Below are positions 41,297-51,838 of a stretch of DNA of 64,000 nt, piece after piece (the first letter of the stretch is position 1; each line of letters begins with the position of its first letter). This DNA comes from Palaemon carinicauda (taxonomy: Eukaryota; Arthropoda; Malacostraca; Decapoda; Palaemonidae), in contig NC_090763.1 of the NCBI RefSeq assembly GCF_036898095.1, positions 63,933,706-63,997,705 on the forward strand, given 5' to 3'. The notes under the pieces are model-generated. The model ran no database searches and had not been told where the DNA came from. It was given only the letters and a program-made list of their open reading frames with translations. The position numbers and the translations under genes are program-made.

Positions 41297-42130
41297 ACAT
41301 CAGAAGATGAAGAAAAGCAACGTTGGATGGAACACTTTAGTGAGGTCATGAATAGATATGAAGGGAATAGTTTGACTGATGTGCCCATGAATGAATTAAG
41401 TGTTTGAAGTCTAAGTTATCATAAAAAAAATTCTTAAAGAGATGGATAGCCCCTGGTTAAAATTTGATAACTGTTGAGATGATACTGCTTGGAAATGAAG
41501 GTACCCCCAGAATGCAAGATTATTCTGTAGAATATGACCTGAAGAGGCATTACCTCATGAATAGGAGTTAGTGTTGGTGGAAATGGTAAGAAAAATCATG
41601 AATGAATACAATAATTACAGAGGCATCACACTTACGTCAGTTGTCTTGAAAATATATAGCATGCCCCTTCTAAAGAGACTAGAGAGATCGACGAAAAGCT
41701 GAGAGAGCAAGCAGGATTTAGTAAAGGTAGAAGTTTCATTTTGAGATGTATTGTACAGCAATGCTTAGAATATAGATAAACTTGATGGCATTTGTAAATT
41801 ATAAAAAAAAAAAAAATTTGATAGTGCACCGGCCAATATTGTGGAGTCCTGAGTTATTATGGAATTCCTCTTAAATATGTAAATTTTATTAAGTCTGTTC
41901 ATGACCATAGCAAGTGTAAAGTTGATCTTAATGGAATCCTATCAAATGAATTCCCAGTGAACAACGGAGTACTCTAGGGGAATGTGTTAGTCAACTATGT
42001 CGGTCATCCTCCTCGTGGATTTCTTAATGCATAGAACAGTCGGAGAAGGATTGGACTGGATTGGGAATAGGAAATTAGCTGTCCTATATAGTATGCTGAT
42101 AATGCTCTCCTTATTAGGAGGAGATGATGA
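41297..42130 (+). pseudogene. Decayed RTE-like LINE reverse transcriptase
   Basis: No frame is open, but plus-strand pieces match the RT of RTE-type LINEs in order. These are EDEEKQRWMEHFSEVMNRYEG (about 41305), NNYRGITLTSVVLKIYS (about 41620), SYYGIPLKYVNFIKSVHDHS (about 41855), CKVDLNGILSNEFPVNNGVL (about 41920) and YADNALLI (about 42090), where the catalytic box would read ADD in an active copy. Stops and frameshifts throughout. The assignment rests on remembered family pattern. Confidence 0.5.
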
Positions 42131-42261
42131 TGAAAATTAACAGGAAGGAAGTTTTAGCTTGAGACAGACTAATAGTTTCACATTACTTACCTTATCTATT
42201 GCAATATGGCTCATCTTTCACCTGAAACATAGATAGGGAGAGTGTTAGTTTATAACTAAAA

Positions 42262-42328
42262 TTAAGACCTCAATATTACAATAAGAGAAGTATGATAGGA
42301 AGAGAGATGCACACAGGAGTAACAGGCT

Positions 42329-42385
<57 letters not shown>

Positions 42386-44003
42386 TTATGTTTGGGTTCC
42401 CCCAGGTCCCTCAGTGTGAGGCACCTCGTATATCCACCAGAGTTGCTAATGCGTCTTCCGGTGTATTTTGCATCTTCCAGTCTTGGATGGTCTGGGATGC
42501 ATCTTAGGTATTTATCGAGCTTATTCTTAAACACATCTACGCTCACTCCTGATATGTTTCTTAGATGACCTGGCAGCGCATTAAATAGTCGCTGCATTAC
42601 CGATGCTGGTGCGTAGTGGATTAATGTCCTGTGCGCCTTCCTTAGTTTTCCTGGTATAGTTTTGGACACTATTAATCTACCTCGGCTTGCTCTTTTTGAT
42701 AATTTTAGCTCCATGATGTTTTCAGTAATTCCTTCGATTTGCTTCCATGCTTGTATTATCATGTAGCGTTCTCTTCTCCTTTCTAGACTGTATAGTTTTA
42801 AAAATTGCAGTCTTTTCCAGTAGTCAAGGTCCTTAACTTCTTTTATTCTAGCAGTATAGGACCTTTGTACACTCTCTATTGGTGCAATATCCTTTTGGTA
42901 GTGTGGGTACCATATCACATTGCAGTACTCGAGTGTACTACGTACATAAGTTTTGTAAAGCATAATCATGTGTTCAGCTTTTCTTGTTTTAAAGTGTCTG
43001 AATATCATTCCCATTTTTGCTTTACATTTAGCCAAGTGTTGCTATTTGGTCGTTGCATAACATATTCCTGTTTAACATTGAACCAAGGTCTTTAATTGCT
43101 TCCTTGTTTGTGATTGTCTCGTTATTAGGTCCCCTGTATGCACATACCATTCCTTCTCTGTTTCCATAGTTTATCGATTCAAATTTACCGGAGTTAAATA
43201 CCATCCTATTTATCTCCGCCCATTCATATATTTTGTTTAGATCTCTTTATAGTGAGTCCTATCTTCATCACAAGTAATTTCTCTACTTATTCTTGTGTGA
43301 TCGGCGAAACTTCTCCCTACAGAGTTTTTAACATTACAGTCCATGTCTGAGATCATAATAACAAACAGCAGTGAAGCTAATACCGTACCCTGTGGCACGC
43401 CAGATATTACCTGATCTTCATCTGATTTCTGGTAATTTGCAACCACTATTTGTTTTCTCTTTTGCAGAAATTCTTTTACCCATTTTCTTATCTTTCCCAC
43501 AATATTATGCTTTCTCATTTTTTCTCTAATATATCATGGTCTACCTTGTCAAAAGCTTTTGCAAAATCTAGATAGATCACATCTGTGTCTTTTTCATTTA
43601 TCATATTTTTGTATATGTTTTCATAGTGTGTTATCAGTTGGGTTTGTGTACTTTTTCCGGGCACAAAACCGTGTTGACCTATATTAAACAAATTATTTTT
43701 AACCAAATGATTCATTATTTTCTTTATTATTACCCTTTCATACACTTTCAAAATATGTGATGTTAGACTAACAGGTCTATAATTGCTTGCCTCTAGTCTT
43801 GATCCACTTTTGAAAATAGGGGTTATATAAGCTAATTTATGTTTAACATATATCTCCCTCATATCTACACTTTGTGTTAGCAGTATTGCAGGCGGCTTCG
43901 CAATAGTGTGTGCAGTTTTTTTTTTTTTTTTTTTTAACAAAATCGCTGGAACTCCATCTGGTCCGGCCGCCGATCCATTTTTAATTTCACTTATAGCCTG
44001 TAG
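42262..44003 (-). pseudogene. LINE-A, 3' part: reverse transcriptase and C-terminus, broken
   Basis: Minus-strand non-LTR retrotransposon protein in at least three frames. 43990-43515 reads ISEIKNGSAAGPDGVPAILL, then YRPVSLTSHILKVYERVIIK, HGFVPGKSTQTQL and VIYLDFAKAFDKVDH (motif A). 43518-43237 reads ISGVPQGTVLASLLFVIMIS and SFADHTRI, where the second Asp of the catalytic box is His. 43035-42400 gives the C-terminal region (STLEYCNVIWYPHYQKDIAP, LEYCNVIW-type block, SLERRRERYMIIQAWKQIEG). The end (LGEPKHKALSLSLS) runs into the (GA)n tract. Jockey/CR1-like LINE. Its 5' part lies at 48350-49181, separated by LINE-B. Confidence 0.85.
42331..42383. repeat. (GA)n microsatellite at the 3' end of LINE-A
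   Basis: About 26 GA units, directly at the end of the LINE-A coding similarity (minus strand (TC)n). Confidence 0.97.
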
Positions 44004-44075
44004 TGAAAGGCCTGACCCAGCATTTTTGCGTTGGGGTGGGGCTACTTGAAAAGTTCATTGAAATAATGATTCAAT

Positions 44076-45320
44076 ATGTCTTTCCTTAGAAAACGAAAAG
44101 GAAGACGTAATCCCGTGAATGATCTCGGTCTATTTATGAATGAAATTGACGAGGTACTCACAGGAAGGGAGGAAAGTATAATGGCAGCAGCTTATGAAGA
44201 ATGTGATGACGGAGGCAATCATGGCATGTGTGGGCACTGTGAGTCCTATGTCGATGATGGGATGCAATGCGACCAATGCCGAAGATGGTACCATGATGAA
44301 AAAGCTTGCTCTAATTTAAAGGATGGTTCAAGTACTCTTTTAAAAAGCAGGAACATCATTTATAAATGTCCAAAATGTGTTGAGTCTGCATGTGTTGATG
44401 ACATAACGAGACTAAGCATCATCATAGAGGAGATGAAGGTAAATGTACAACAACAGATGTCTGGTTTTATGGATATGATAACTGCTCAATACATGGATAT
44501 GCGTCAAGAAATTGTCGAGCTGAAAGAGAAACTTATGGAATATGAAAAAGAGAATGTGACCAAGACTACATATGCAAGTAAGTTGAAATCAAGAAACACT
44601 TTGGTTATAAAATCTACGGAGGAAAATAAGAAGGCTTCAGATATCAAGAAAACTATCATGAAGAAGATAACCACGAATGTCGAACAAGTCAAAACCTCTA
44701 AACAAGGCCACTTGGTAGTTAATTTTGCGGATAAAACTGGGTTAGAAAAGGCTAAAAATGACTTAGAAGAGGTCAAGAATGACATTAAGGTAGAAGTAGA
44801 TAAAAAGGATCTACTTAAACCGAAGATCAAGGTCTGCAATATTGATGAAAATGAAGATGATATAATTGCCAGTATAATGGAGAAGAATGAATGGTTGAAT
44901 GATATATGTGAAAATGAAGAAGACTTTAAATTGATCAGGAAGTTTAAATCAAGACAAAGCGGTAAATTACACGTCATTATAAAGTGTAGTCCAACTATCA
45001 GGAAAGTCTTCCGTAAAAGAGATGATAGAGTATATACCACGCTTGGAGGATGCTGTAAAATCTATGATTCCTACAATGTATTTCAGTGTTATAAATGCCA
45101 AGAATTTGGTCATTCTGCTGAAAATTGTAGCAAGACTCAGGTATGTGCCAAGTGTAGCCAGGATCATCGAACCACGGATTGTAATGTAAATACGTTAAAG
45201 TGTCATAACTGCACAATGAGGAATTACAATGATACGAATCATAGGACATATGATGATAACTGTAAGGTATACAAGGAGGAGCTTACCAGGATAAAAAATA
45301 GAACCGATCATGGAGTCTAG
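44076..45320 (+). CDS. LINE-B ORF1 protein (PHD finger, coiled coil, zinc knuckles)
   Basis: A 414-residue intact protein from ATG 44076. Residues 52-101 form a PHD-type finger: CGHC, CDQC, WYH and CPKC with the C4-H-C3 spacing. Residues ~110-170 are Lys/Glu-rich and likely a coiled coil. The C-terminus has two or three CCHC-like knuckles (YKCQEFGHSAENC, CAKCSQDHRTTDC, CHNCTMRNYNDTNH). It presumably binds element RNA as ORF1 proteins do; a PHD in ORF1 is known from CR1-group LINEs. Its stop TAG (45318-45320) overlaps the ORF2 ATG at 45310, so ORF2 may be translated by termination-reinitiation. Confidence 0.85.
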   Translation: MSFLRKRKGRRNPVNDLGLFMNEIDEVLTGREESIMAAAYEECDDGGNHGMCGHCESYVDDGMQCDQCRRWYHDEKACSNLKDGSSTLLKSRNIIYKCPKCVESACVDDITRLSIIIEEMKVNVQQQMSGFMDMITAQYMDMRQEIVELKEKLMEYEKENVTKTTYASKLKSRNTLVIKSTEENKKASDIKKTIMKKITTNVEQVKTSKQGHLVVNFADKTGLEKAKNDLEEVKNDIKVEVDKKDLLKPKIKVCNIDENEDDIIASIMEKNEWLNDICENEEDFKLIRKFKSRQSGKLHVIIKCSPTIRKVFRKRDDRVYTTLGGCCKIYDSYNVFQCYKCQEFGHSAENCSKTQVCAKCSQDHRTTDCNVNTLKCHNCTMRNYNDTNHRTYDDNCKVYKEELTRIKNRTDHGV

Positions 45321-45927
45321 CCCATTGGTTAAGTGTGGTCTGATAAATATTCAATCGGTGGGGAATAAAACCTTAGAGATTAGAAATCTTATTAACGAGA
45401 TGGAATTAGATTTATGCTTATTAACGGAAACTTGGTTGCAGGGAAATATTAGTGATAACTCAAAGATTCAGGAGATGACGCCGTGTACTCATGATTTCTA
45501 TCACGTACCAAGAAAGGACAAAACTGGAGGAGGAGTGGGTGTCTTTGTGTCGAAAACTTTCTCTAGGGTTTCTATCATGAATGAAATGGTATTTGAAACG
45601 TTTGAATATATCTGTTTAAAACTGACAAGAAACAATAAGGTATTGAATATAATATCATTATATAGACCACCAGCGAGTAATATGACTAAATTCATTGAAG
45701 AATTTAGTATTCTTGTGGGTGTGGTGGACGATATTAAAAATACATTAATTGGTGGAGACTTCAACTGTTGGGTAGATGATGAAAATGATAATAAGGCTAA
45801 AGAACTCAAGGAAGTATTTGAGATGTTTAATTTAATAAACAGTGTTTTGGTATCAACGTCAGTAGGTGGTCATACACTCGACTTGGTCATATGTGGAAAA
45901 GACTCAGACCTAATAAAAAAACCTTGA
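45310..45927 (+). CDS. LINE-B ORF2, endonuclease part
   Basis: Apurinic/apyrimidinic-type endonuclease domain: GLINIQSVGNK, LLTETWLQG (catalytic Glu), GGGVGVFVS, IISLYRPPASN, LIGGDFNCW (Asp and Asn) and GGHTLDLVI. The usual SDH block falls after the break. The frame is lost at an A run (AATAAAAAAACC, about 45911-45922), after which the protein resumes in another frame at 45929. Start ATG 45310 overlaps the ORF1 end. Confidence 0.85.
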   Translation: MESSPLVKCGLINIQSVGNKTLEIRNLINEMELDLCLLTETWLQGNISDNSKIQEMTPCTHDFYHVPRKDKTGGGVGVFVSKTFSRVSIMNEMVFETFEYICLKLTRNNKVLNIISLYRPPASNMTKFIEEFSILVGVVDDIKNTLIGGDFNCWVDDENDNKAKELKEVFEMFNLINSVLVSTSVGGHTLDLVICGKDSDLIKKP

Positions 45928-45928
45928 A

Positions 45929-47302
45929 GTGGAACCAGACTTTGAGATCTCAAAAACACATAAACTCATCACCTTTAATGTTAATATAAATTGCACCAGA
46001 GTATTGAAAAAATGGATCACATATAAGGAACGGGAAAATTTTGATGCTGAGAATTTTATTGAAGCTAGTGTAGCGCAAATGTCTTGTGTGAACACACAAT
46101 GTGAACATATGGTAGACATAGAATGTGTTGGGTGCTATACCAAGAAATACAACGACAATTTTGGAAAAATGTACGATACCATGTGTCCCATAAAGAACAA
46201 ACAAATAGTGGTACGCGAAAATGTTAGATGGTATAATAGTGAACTATTAAAGGCAAAAAGACACAGACGTAAGATGGAAGGTAGATGGAAAAGAGCCAAA
46301 TCCTTACAAGCCAGAAATCTATATAATAAGGCCAGAAATGACTATAACATCCTGTTAGAAAAAACAAAAAGAAAATTCTACAACGGCGAATGTAAAAAAA
46401 CTAATAACATGAAGGACTTTCATAAAAACCTCGATGATTTGATGGGATTAAAGAAAAAATATGTCTTGCCTGATAATGTTTGTGCAGAGAGTTTTGCTAT
46501 ATTCTTTAGTGAAAAAATTGATAAAATCTATAGAGGCTTCCCCAAAAATCACTTGGAGGGACAGTCAGCTATGCCAGTGAAAGAGGGAAAGAAGTTAATA
46601 AAATTTAGGGAGATAAATATGTGCGACTTGTTAAAGGTTATGAGAGAGATGAAGAATACATATTGTGGAAACGACCCTTTCCCAAACAGTTCAATAAGTG
46701 AAGCTCCAAACAAACAAGTCGTATATAATATTTACCTGAACATAATTAACCTAAGTATATCGCAATCCTGTTTTCCTAGCTGTGAAAAAACTGCGTTGAT
46801 CAAACCAATTTACAAAGGGAAAGGTGATGTAAACGAGCTAAATTCATATAGGCCCATTTCAAATTTATCCTACATGTCAAAGCTTATTGAAAAAGTCATA
46901 AGTGAGCAATTGTGGGCGCATATTGACGAGTTACAGGTATTCCCGGAAAATCAATCGGCCTACAGAGCTAATCATTCTACAGAAACTACTTTGTGCTCAA
47001 TAATGAATGATATGATAGGTCTTCTTGATGGGGGAAAGTGTGGAATTTTAATTATGTTAGATCTTAGTGCTGCTTTTGACACTGTTGTGCACGAGTACTT
47101 ACTTGACGACTTGAAGTCTATTGGAGTGACTCAGGAAGCACTGAAATTTTTGCGAAGTTACTTAGTGAACAGGAAGACTATTGTAGAAGTTTCTGGAAAC
47201 CGATCCAATGAGAGAATTCTTATGAAGGGTGTACCACAGGGTAGTGTCCTGGGCCCTATCTTGTTTAACATATATACTATCGAGCTATCACACATCTTGT
47301 AA
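45929..47302 (+). CDS. LINE-B ORF2, linker and first half of reverse transcriptase
   Basis: Continuation of ORF2 after the frameshift; the initial Met is not a real start. A Lys/Arg-rich linker is followed by RT: PIYKGKGDVNELNSYRPISN, QSAYRANHSTETTL, ILIMLDLSAAFDTVVHEYLL (motif A Asp) and GVPQGSVLGPILFNIYT. It ends at a TAA at 47300-47302, 27 bases before the YADD codons; the next part is in the same frame. Confidence 0.85.
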   Translation: MEPDFEISKTHKLITFNVNINCTRVLKKWITYKERENFDAENFIEASVAQMSCVNTQCEHMVDIECVGCYTKKYNDNFGKMYDTMCPIKNKQIVVRENVRWYNSELLKAKRHRRKMEGRWKRAKSLQARNLYNKARNDYNILLEKTKRKFYNGECKKTNNMKDFHKNLDDLMGLKKKYVLPDNVCAESFAIFFSEKIDKIYRGFPKNHLEGQSAMPVKEGKKLIKFREINMCDLLKVMREMKNTYCGNDPFPNSSISEAPNKQVVYNIYLNIINLSISQSCFPSCEKTALIKPIYKGKGDVNELNSYRPISNLSYMSKLIEKVISEQLWAHIDELQVFPENQSAYRANHSTETTLCSIMNDMIGLLDGGKCGILIMLDLSAAFDTVVHEYLLDDLKSIGVTQEALKFLRSYLVNRKTIVEVSGNRSNERILMKGVPQGSVLGPILFNIYTIELSHIL

Positions 47303-48217
47303 AAACACAAAGTGGGTTTTAAACTATATGCAGATGATACTCAGTTTTACCTCTCAATTTCAACAACACAAGATACAAAGAAGAAAATTGATGAGATAAT
47401 GACTGAAATAAAAACATGGATGCAGAGGAAAAAGCTCAAATTAAATGATGATAAAACAGAATGTATGTTCTTTGGCACAAGGGTGGCTTTGAAGAATTAC
47501 CAGTTAATTCAAAGTATAAAAATTGGTGATGCTGATGTTGGGATTGTGCCTGTTGTGAAAAATTTGGGTGTACTGATAGACTGTAATTTGTCAATGAAGG
47601 ACCAAATTGTGAACACAGTGAAAGTGTGTAACTATCACCTGAGAAACATAGCATTTATTAGAAAATATTTAACAGAGGGCAGTACAAAAATTTTAGTGGT
47701 GAGTCATGTAATATCAAGGCTTGATTATTGCAATTCTCTGTACTACAAATTGCCCAATACACTACTAAGGAAGCTTCAAAATGTGCAAAACCGGGCGGCT
47801 AGACTGATAAAAGGCATTAAATTTCGGGAGAGAATAACTCCTGCACTGATCGATCTACATTGGTTACCTGTTAAGGCTAGGATTGAATTTAAAATTTGCT
47901 TGTTGACTCACAAAGCACTTACAGGTGATAAGCCAAAATATCTTCGTGATTGCTTGATCCCCTACCCTGAAGCTACCAGCGCCACTGTAAGAGTTAGACA
48001 TGCAGATGACCCCCATAGACTATTCGAAATTAGTGTGAATCATGCAATAGGAGGAAGAACGTTCAGTTATGCTGCACCGAGACTCTTTAACGACCTTCCA
48101 CTCGATGTCAAGAATAGCACAAATGTGGCTGCCTTCAAGAAAAACCTGAAGACTTATCTTTTTAGAAAGTGTTATAATAGTGACCTGAAAACTATTAAGC
48201 CTGAATACAAATGCTAG
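47303..48217 (+). CDS. LINE-B ORF2, second half of reverse transcriptase and C-terminus
   Basis: Same frame as the preceding part after a single stop. FKLYADDTQFYLSI carries the intact catalytic Asp-Asp. Then come LKLNDDKTECMFFG, VKNLGVLIDCNLS, SRLDYCNSLYYKLP, LHWLPVKARIEFKICLLTHK and GGRTFSYAAPRLFNDLPLD, the C-terminal pattern of CR1/L2-group LINEs. The stop at 48217 is followed by a short 3' UTR. Confidence 0.87.
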   Translation, partial: KHKVGFKLYADDTQFYLSISTTQDTKKKIDEIMTEIKTWMQRKKLKLNDDKTECMFFGTRVALKNYQLIQSIKIGDADVGIVPVVKNLGVLIDCNLSMKDQIVNTVKVCNYHLRNIAFIRKYLTEGSTKILVVSHVISRLDYCNSLYYKLPNTLLRKLQNVQNRAARLIKGIKFRERITPALIDLHWLPVKARIEFKICLLTHKALTGDKPKYLRDCLIPYPEATSATVRVRHADDPHRLFEISVNHAIGGRTFSYAAPRLFNDLPLDVKNSTNVAAFKKNLKTYLFRKCYNSDLKTIKPEYKC

Positions 48218-48349
48218 CGAAATAACTGATAACGATACAGAGCAAAATATTAACTGGAAAGGAATTATTTTTTCATACACCAAGGCCCGCCTGAACAGAC
48301 CTTTAGTGTTTGATGGAGGGCGAGAAATAAACCTCTAAAAGTAAGTAAG

Positions 48350-49179
48350 CACAATATCTGCTTCATTAATATCTATATCCGTTAGATATTCAACATTTTC
48401 TTCTCTCATTTCTGTTTCATTATTCTCATTCGCAATTCTTGGCGTGAACTCACTCTTATATTTTTCTGCTAATATGTTGCATATTTCCTTTTTTTTTTAT
48501 TCGTTAACCTTCCTTCAATTCTTAGAGGGCCTATTTCTAATCTCCCTTTATTCATCTCTTTTTGCATAGGAGTAAAGTACTTTGGGTTTTTTTTTTTATA
48601 TTTTGAAGTGTCCTTTCTTCTGAGTCCCTTTTTCATTTTCTTTCGATTGTACAATCTTTTGTTCTGTATTTTCCATCTTACTTTTTATTTCCATCATTTT
48701 CCATACATTTTTTTTCTTTTACAAGATTTTTCTTCCACTTTCTAATTTTCTGAAATAAGATCCTTCTGTCTCTTGGTATGCATGTCATATTTATTGTTTT
48801 TTTTTTCGGTACATATTTTTCAACAATTTTCTCCAGTATTTTGTACAGTATATCCGTATTTACCTGTATATTATCACTTAAGAGTAAATTTTTCCATTCT
48901 TTGTTCAATTCTTCATTTATTTCTGACCATTTTATATTCTTACTATAAAAATTATATTTTCCATATCCTTCCCATCGTTTTGTGCTTGATTAATTCTGCG
49001 ATCACTTGCTTTGGAATGGACTATTAATTCTATGACATTGTGGTCTGAAATTCCCGTGCTATACACTATTATTTCTTCAACATAATTCACCTCATTCACA
49101 AATACTAAATCTAGGACATTGCCCTTTCTTGTTAGAATGTGGTTTATTTGTTGCATATTATGTTCTAATAGCATATCTT

Positions 49180-49181
<2 letters not shown>
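48350..49181 (-). pseudogene. LINE-A, 5' part: end of endonuclease and linker
   Basis: 49174-48932 reads HILTRKGNVLDLVFVNEVNY, then STGISDHNVIELI, the end of an AP endonuclease with the SDH motif. 48908-48678 and 48654-48469 are Lys-rich linker pieces, and 48475-48350 reads AEKYKSEFTPRIANENNETE up to the junction with LINE-B. Several frameshifts. The piece begins at the (GA)n tract, so the N-terminal endonuclease is missing. Confidence 0.75.

Positions 49182-49255
<74 letters not shown>
49182..49255. repeat. (GA)n microsatellite between LINE-A and LINE-C
   Basis: About 37 GA units. It separates the truncated 5' end of LINE-A from a fragment of a different LINE. Confidence 0.97.
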
Positions 49256-49257
<2 letters not shown>

Positions 49258-49720
49258 ATTTTCTAGGCCACGCAACATATCCATATCTAGTTTGAAAAGT
49301 AATGGGCCAAGAACATTACCCTGGGGAACACCAGGTATTATATTCCTATAGTCACTATGGTGACCATCAACAACTACTCTTTGCAATCTATAACTTGAAA
49401 ATTCAATAACGATGTTAAGAAAAGACTCACATATTTCAATCTGTTTAACTTTGAAAAAAAGGGACCTCGCGATTAACGCGATTAACACGGTGAAAAGTAG
49501 CATTAAAATCAAAGTCAATCATGCGACCACAATCAAGGGATTTTTTTTACAATACTGGAGATTGTAAGAAGAGTATCACATGCTCCAAGGTCTTTGCAAA
49601 AGTAATATTGCAAAGTAGGAACAAATTATCATCTTCAGCATACCTATCTAGATGTTTTGCCTTAAGGCATTCAAAAACTTTATATATGGAAGTTATAATT
49701 GGTCTGTAAACAGCAGAGCT
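49256..49720 (-). pseudogene. LINE-C reverse transcriptase fragment
   Basis: The minus strand gives SSYRLQRVVVDGHHSDYRNI, then IPGVPQGNVLGPLLF and LDMDMLRGLENN, an RT middle region unlike LINE-A. Upstream pieces near 49700-49560 (IYKVFECLKAKHLDRYAEDD) are in other frames. It stops at the (GA)n tract before the catalytic YADD. A fragment of a jockey-like LINE. Confidence 0.65.
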
Positions 49721-50696
<976 letters not shown>

Positions 50697-50790
50697 AGCA
50701 TCGTAAAACTACGAAATATCAGAGTAACATTTATAATAATTATTAATATTAATATTACTACTACTACTACTACTACTAATAATAATAATA

Positions 50791-51498
50791 CACTCGAAAG
50801 CGCGGAGTTAAAAACATCAGTACATACAAGGAAACACCCATAGATCAATATATTACACATGGAAATTAAATGTCACACTAACATTTCACAATGATATACA
50901 ACTGCAGGTTGAACTTAGATTCTCTACGATACGAAGCGAAATAAAATAAAAATCGCACGCACACATCAACACTCGATCACACTTGAGGCAAGACTGAGGG
51001 GTCATGAGTCTCATGACCGATTGACTGTTGACACTTCTTGAGCTAGTGGCCGAGCTTGCAAGCAATATATGTCTAAAAATCCCTAAAACTCGTGATAAAA
51101 AAAAATCCCCAAAACCACCCAAAAATCCCCATTTCCAGAAATATATTTTCTTCTGATCATGTAGGCTTTACTAATATAGAAATTACTCACTATACTTCAT
51201 GTAACTGTAATTAAACTAATTGCAACAATATAAAGGTTTACTCATCTCTGTTCCTTCTTCATAGAAACAAGTACAGAATATCGTCACGTCATCCAAAATC
51301 CCCAAATCTAGGGATAAATCTCCAAATCTAGAGATAAATCTCCAAATCTAGGGATAAATCTCTATATCTGGCACCACTGGTACACTGCCAGCCGAAACAT
51401 TATGCAACCAGTCAGTTTTGCCGAGACTGAAGCAGGTTCATTTTGTTCTGGGGAAATCATACGATATGCCACATCATCCACATGTGATAAAGAAGTTT
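50791..51498. other. No gene seen; short tandem repeat at 51298-51372
   Basis: Four imperfect copies of a ~20-bp unit (AATCTAGGGATAAATCTCCA) at 51298-51372. Otherwise AT-rich with no coding pattern. Confidence 0.6.
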
Positions 51499-51832
51499 CG
51501 GTGCCGTTATAGTATGTGGCCTACCTTTTTGGATCTGTTATAGTATGTGGCCTACCCGGTTTCAATGTGTCCTACCTAAGCCGGTTTGAATGTGTCCTAC
51601 CTTAGAGAAGCTAACTTAAAAAACCCACCTAACCTATGCTAAAAGCCGTGTCCTTACCCGGGGGCGCAGCGACCCCCCCCCCCCTTACACAACATTAACA
51701 TTAACTACATAGTTAAATACTGAAATCCATGTGTACTTACATGATCAATATTCGTAATGGCCACATACTATATCAGAGACAAAATTCCGTAGGCCACACT
51801 CGAAAGGTAGGCCACATACTATAACGGCACCG
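51499..51832. mobile_element. MITE, 334 bp, with AAGTTT target duplication
   Basis: Terminal inverted repeats of about 30 bp: CGGTGCCGTTATAGTATGTG then GCCTACCTTT at the left (51499), and the complement ending CGGCACCG at 51832. The same AAGTTT flanks both sides (51493-51498 and 51833-51838). The TIR-internal words ATAGTATGTGGCCTACC recur inside, suggesting subterminal repeats. There is no coding capacity, so it would depend on a transposase elsewhere. I cannot assign the superfamily. Confidence 0.85.
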
Positions 51833-51838
51833 AAGTTT

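Larger units (their letters stand above)
44004..48347 (+). mobile_element. LINE-B: near full-length CR1/L2-like non-LTR retrotransposon
   Basis: About 4.34 kb, inserted into LINE-A. Joining the LINE-A sequence on both sides (..CCTGTAG at 44003 and AGCACAATATC at 48348) restores an uninterrupted LINE-A reading (ADIV-LQAISEIKNG), which fixes the ends to within a few bases. Any target duplication is at most about 4 bp. It has a short 5' UTR, ORF1 with PHD and zinc knuckles, ORF2 with endonuclease and RT, a ~130-bp 3' UTR and a short GTAAGTAAG tail. ORF2 is interrupted by one frameshift and one stop. Confidence 0.88.

Noticed and set aside
44504..45040. 178-codon minus frame rich in Ser/Phe
   Set aside because: Antisense shadow of LINE-B ORF1.
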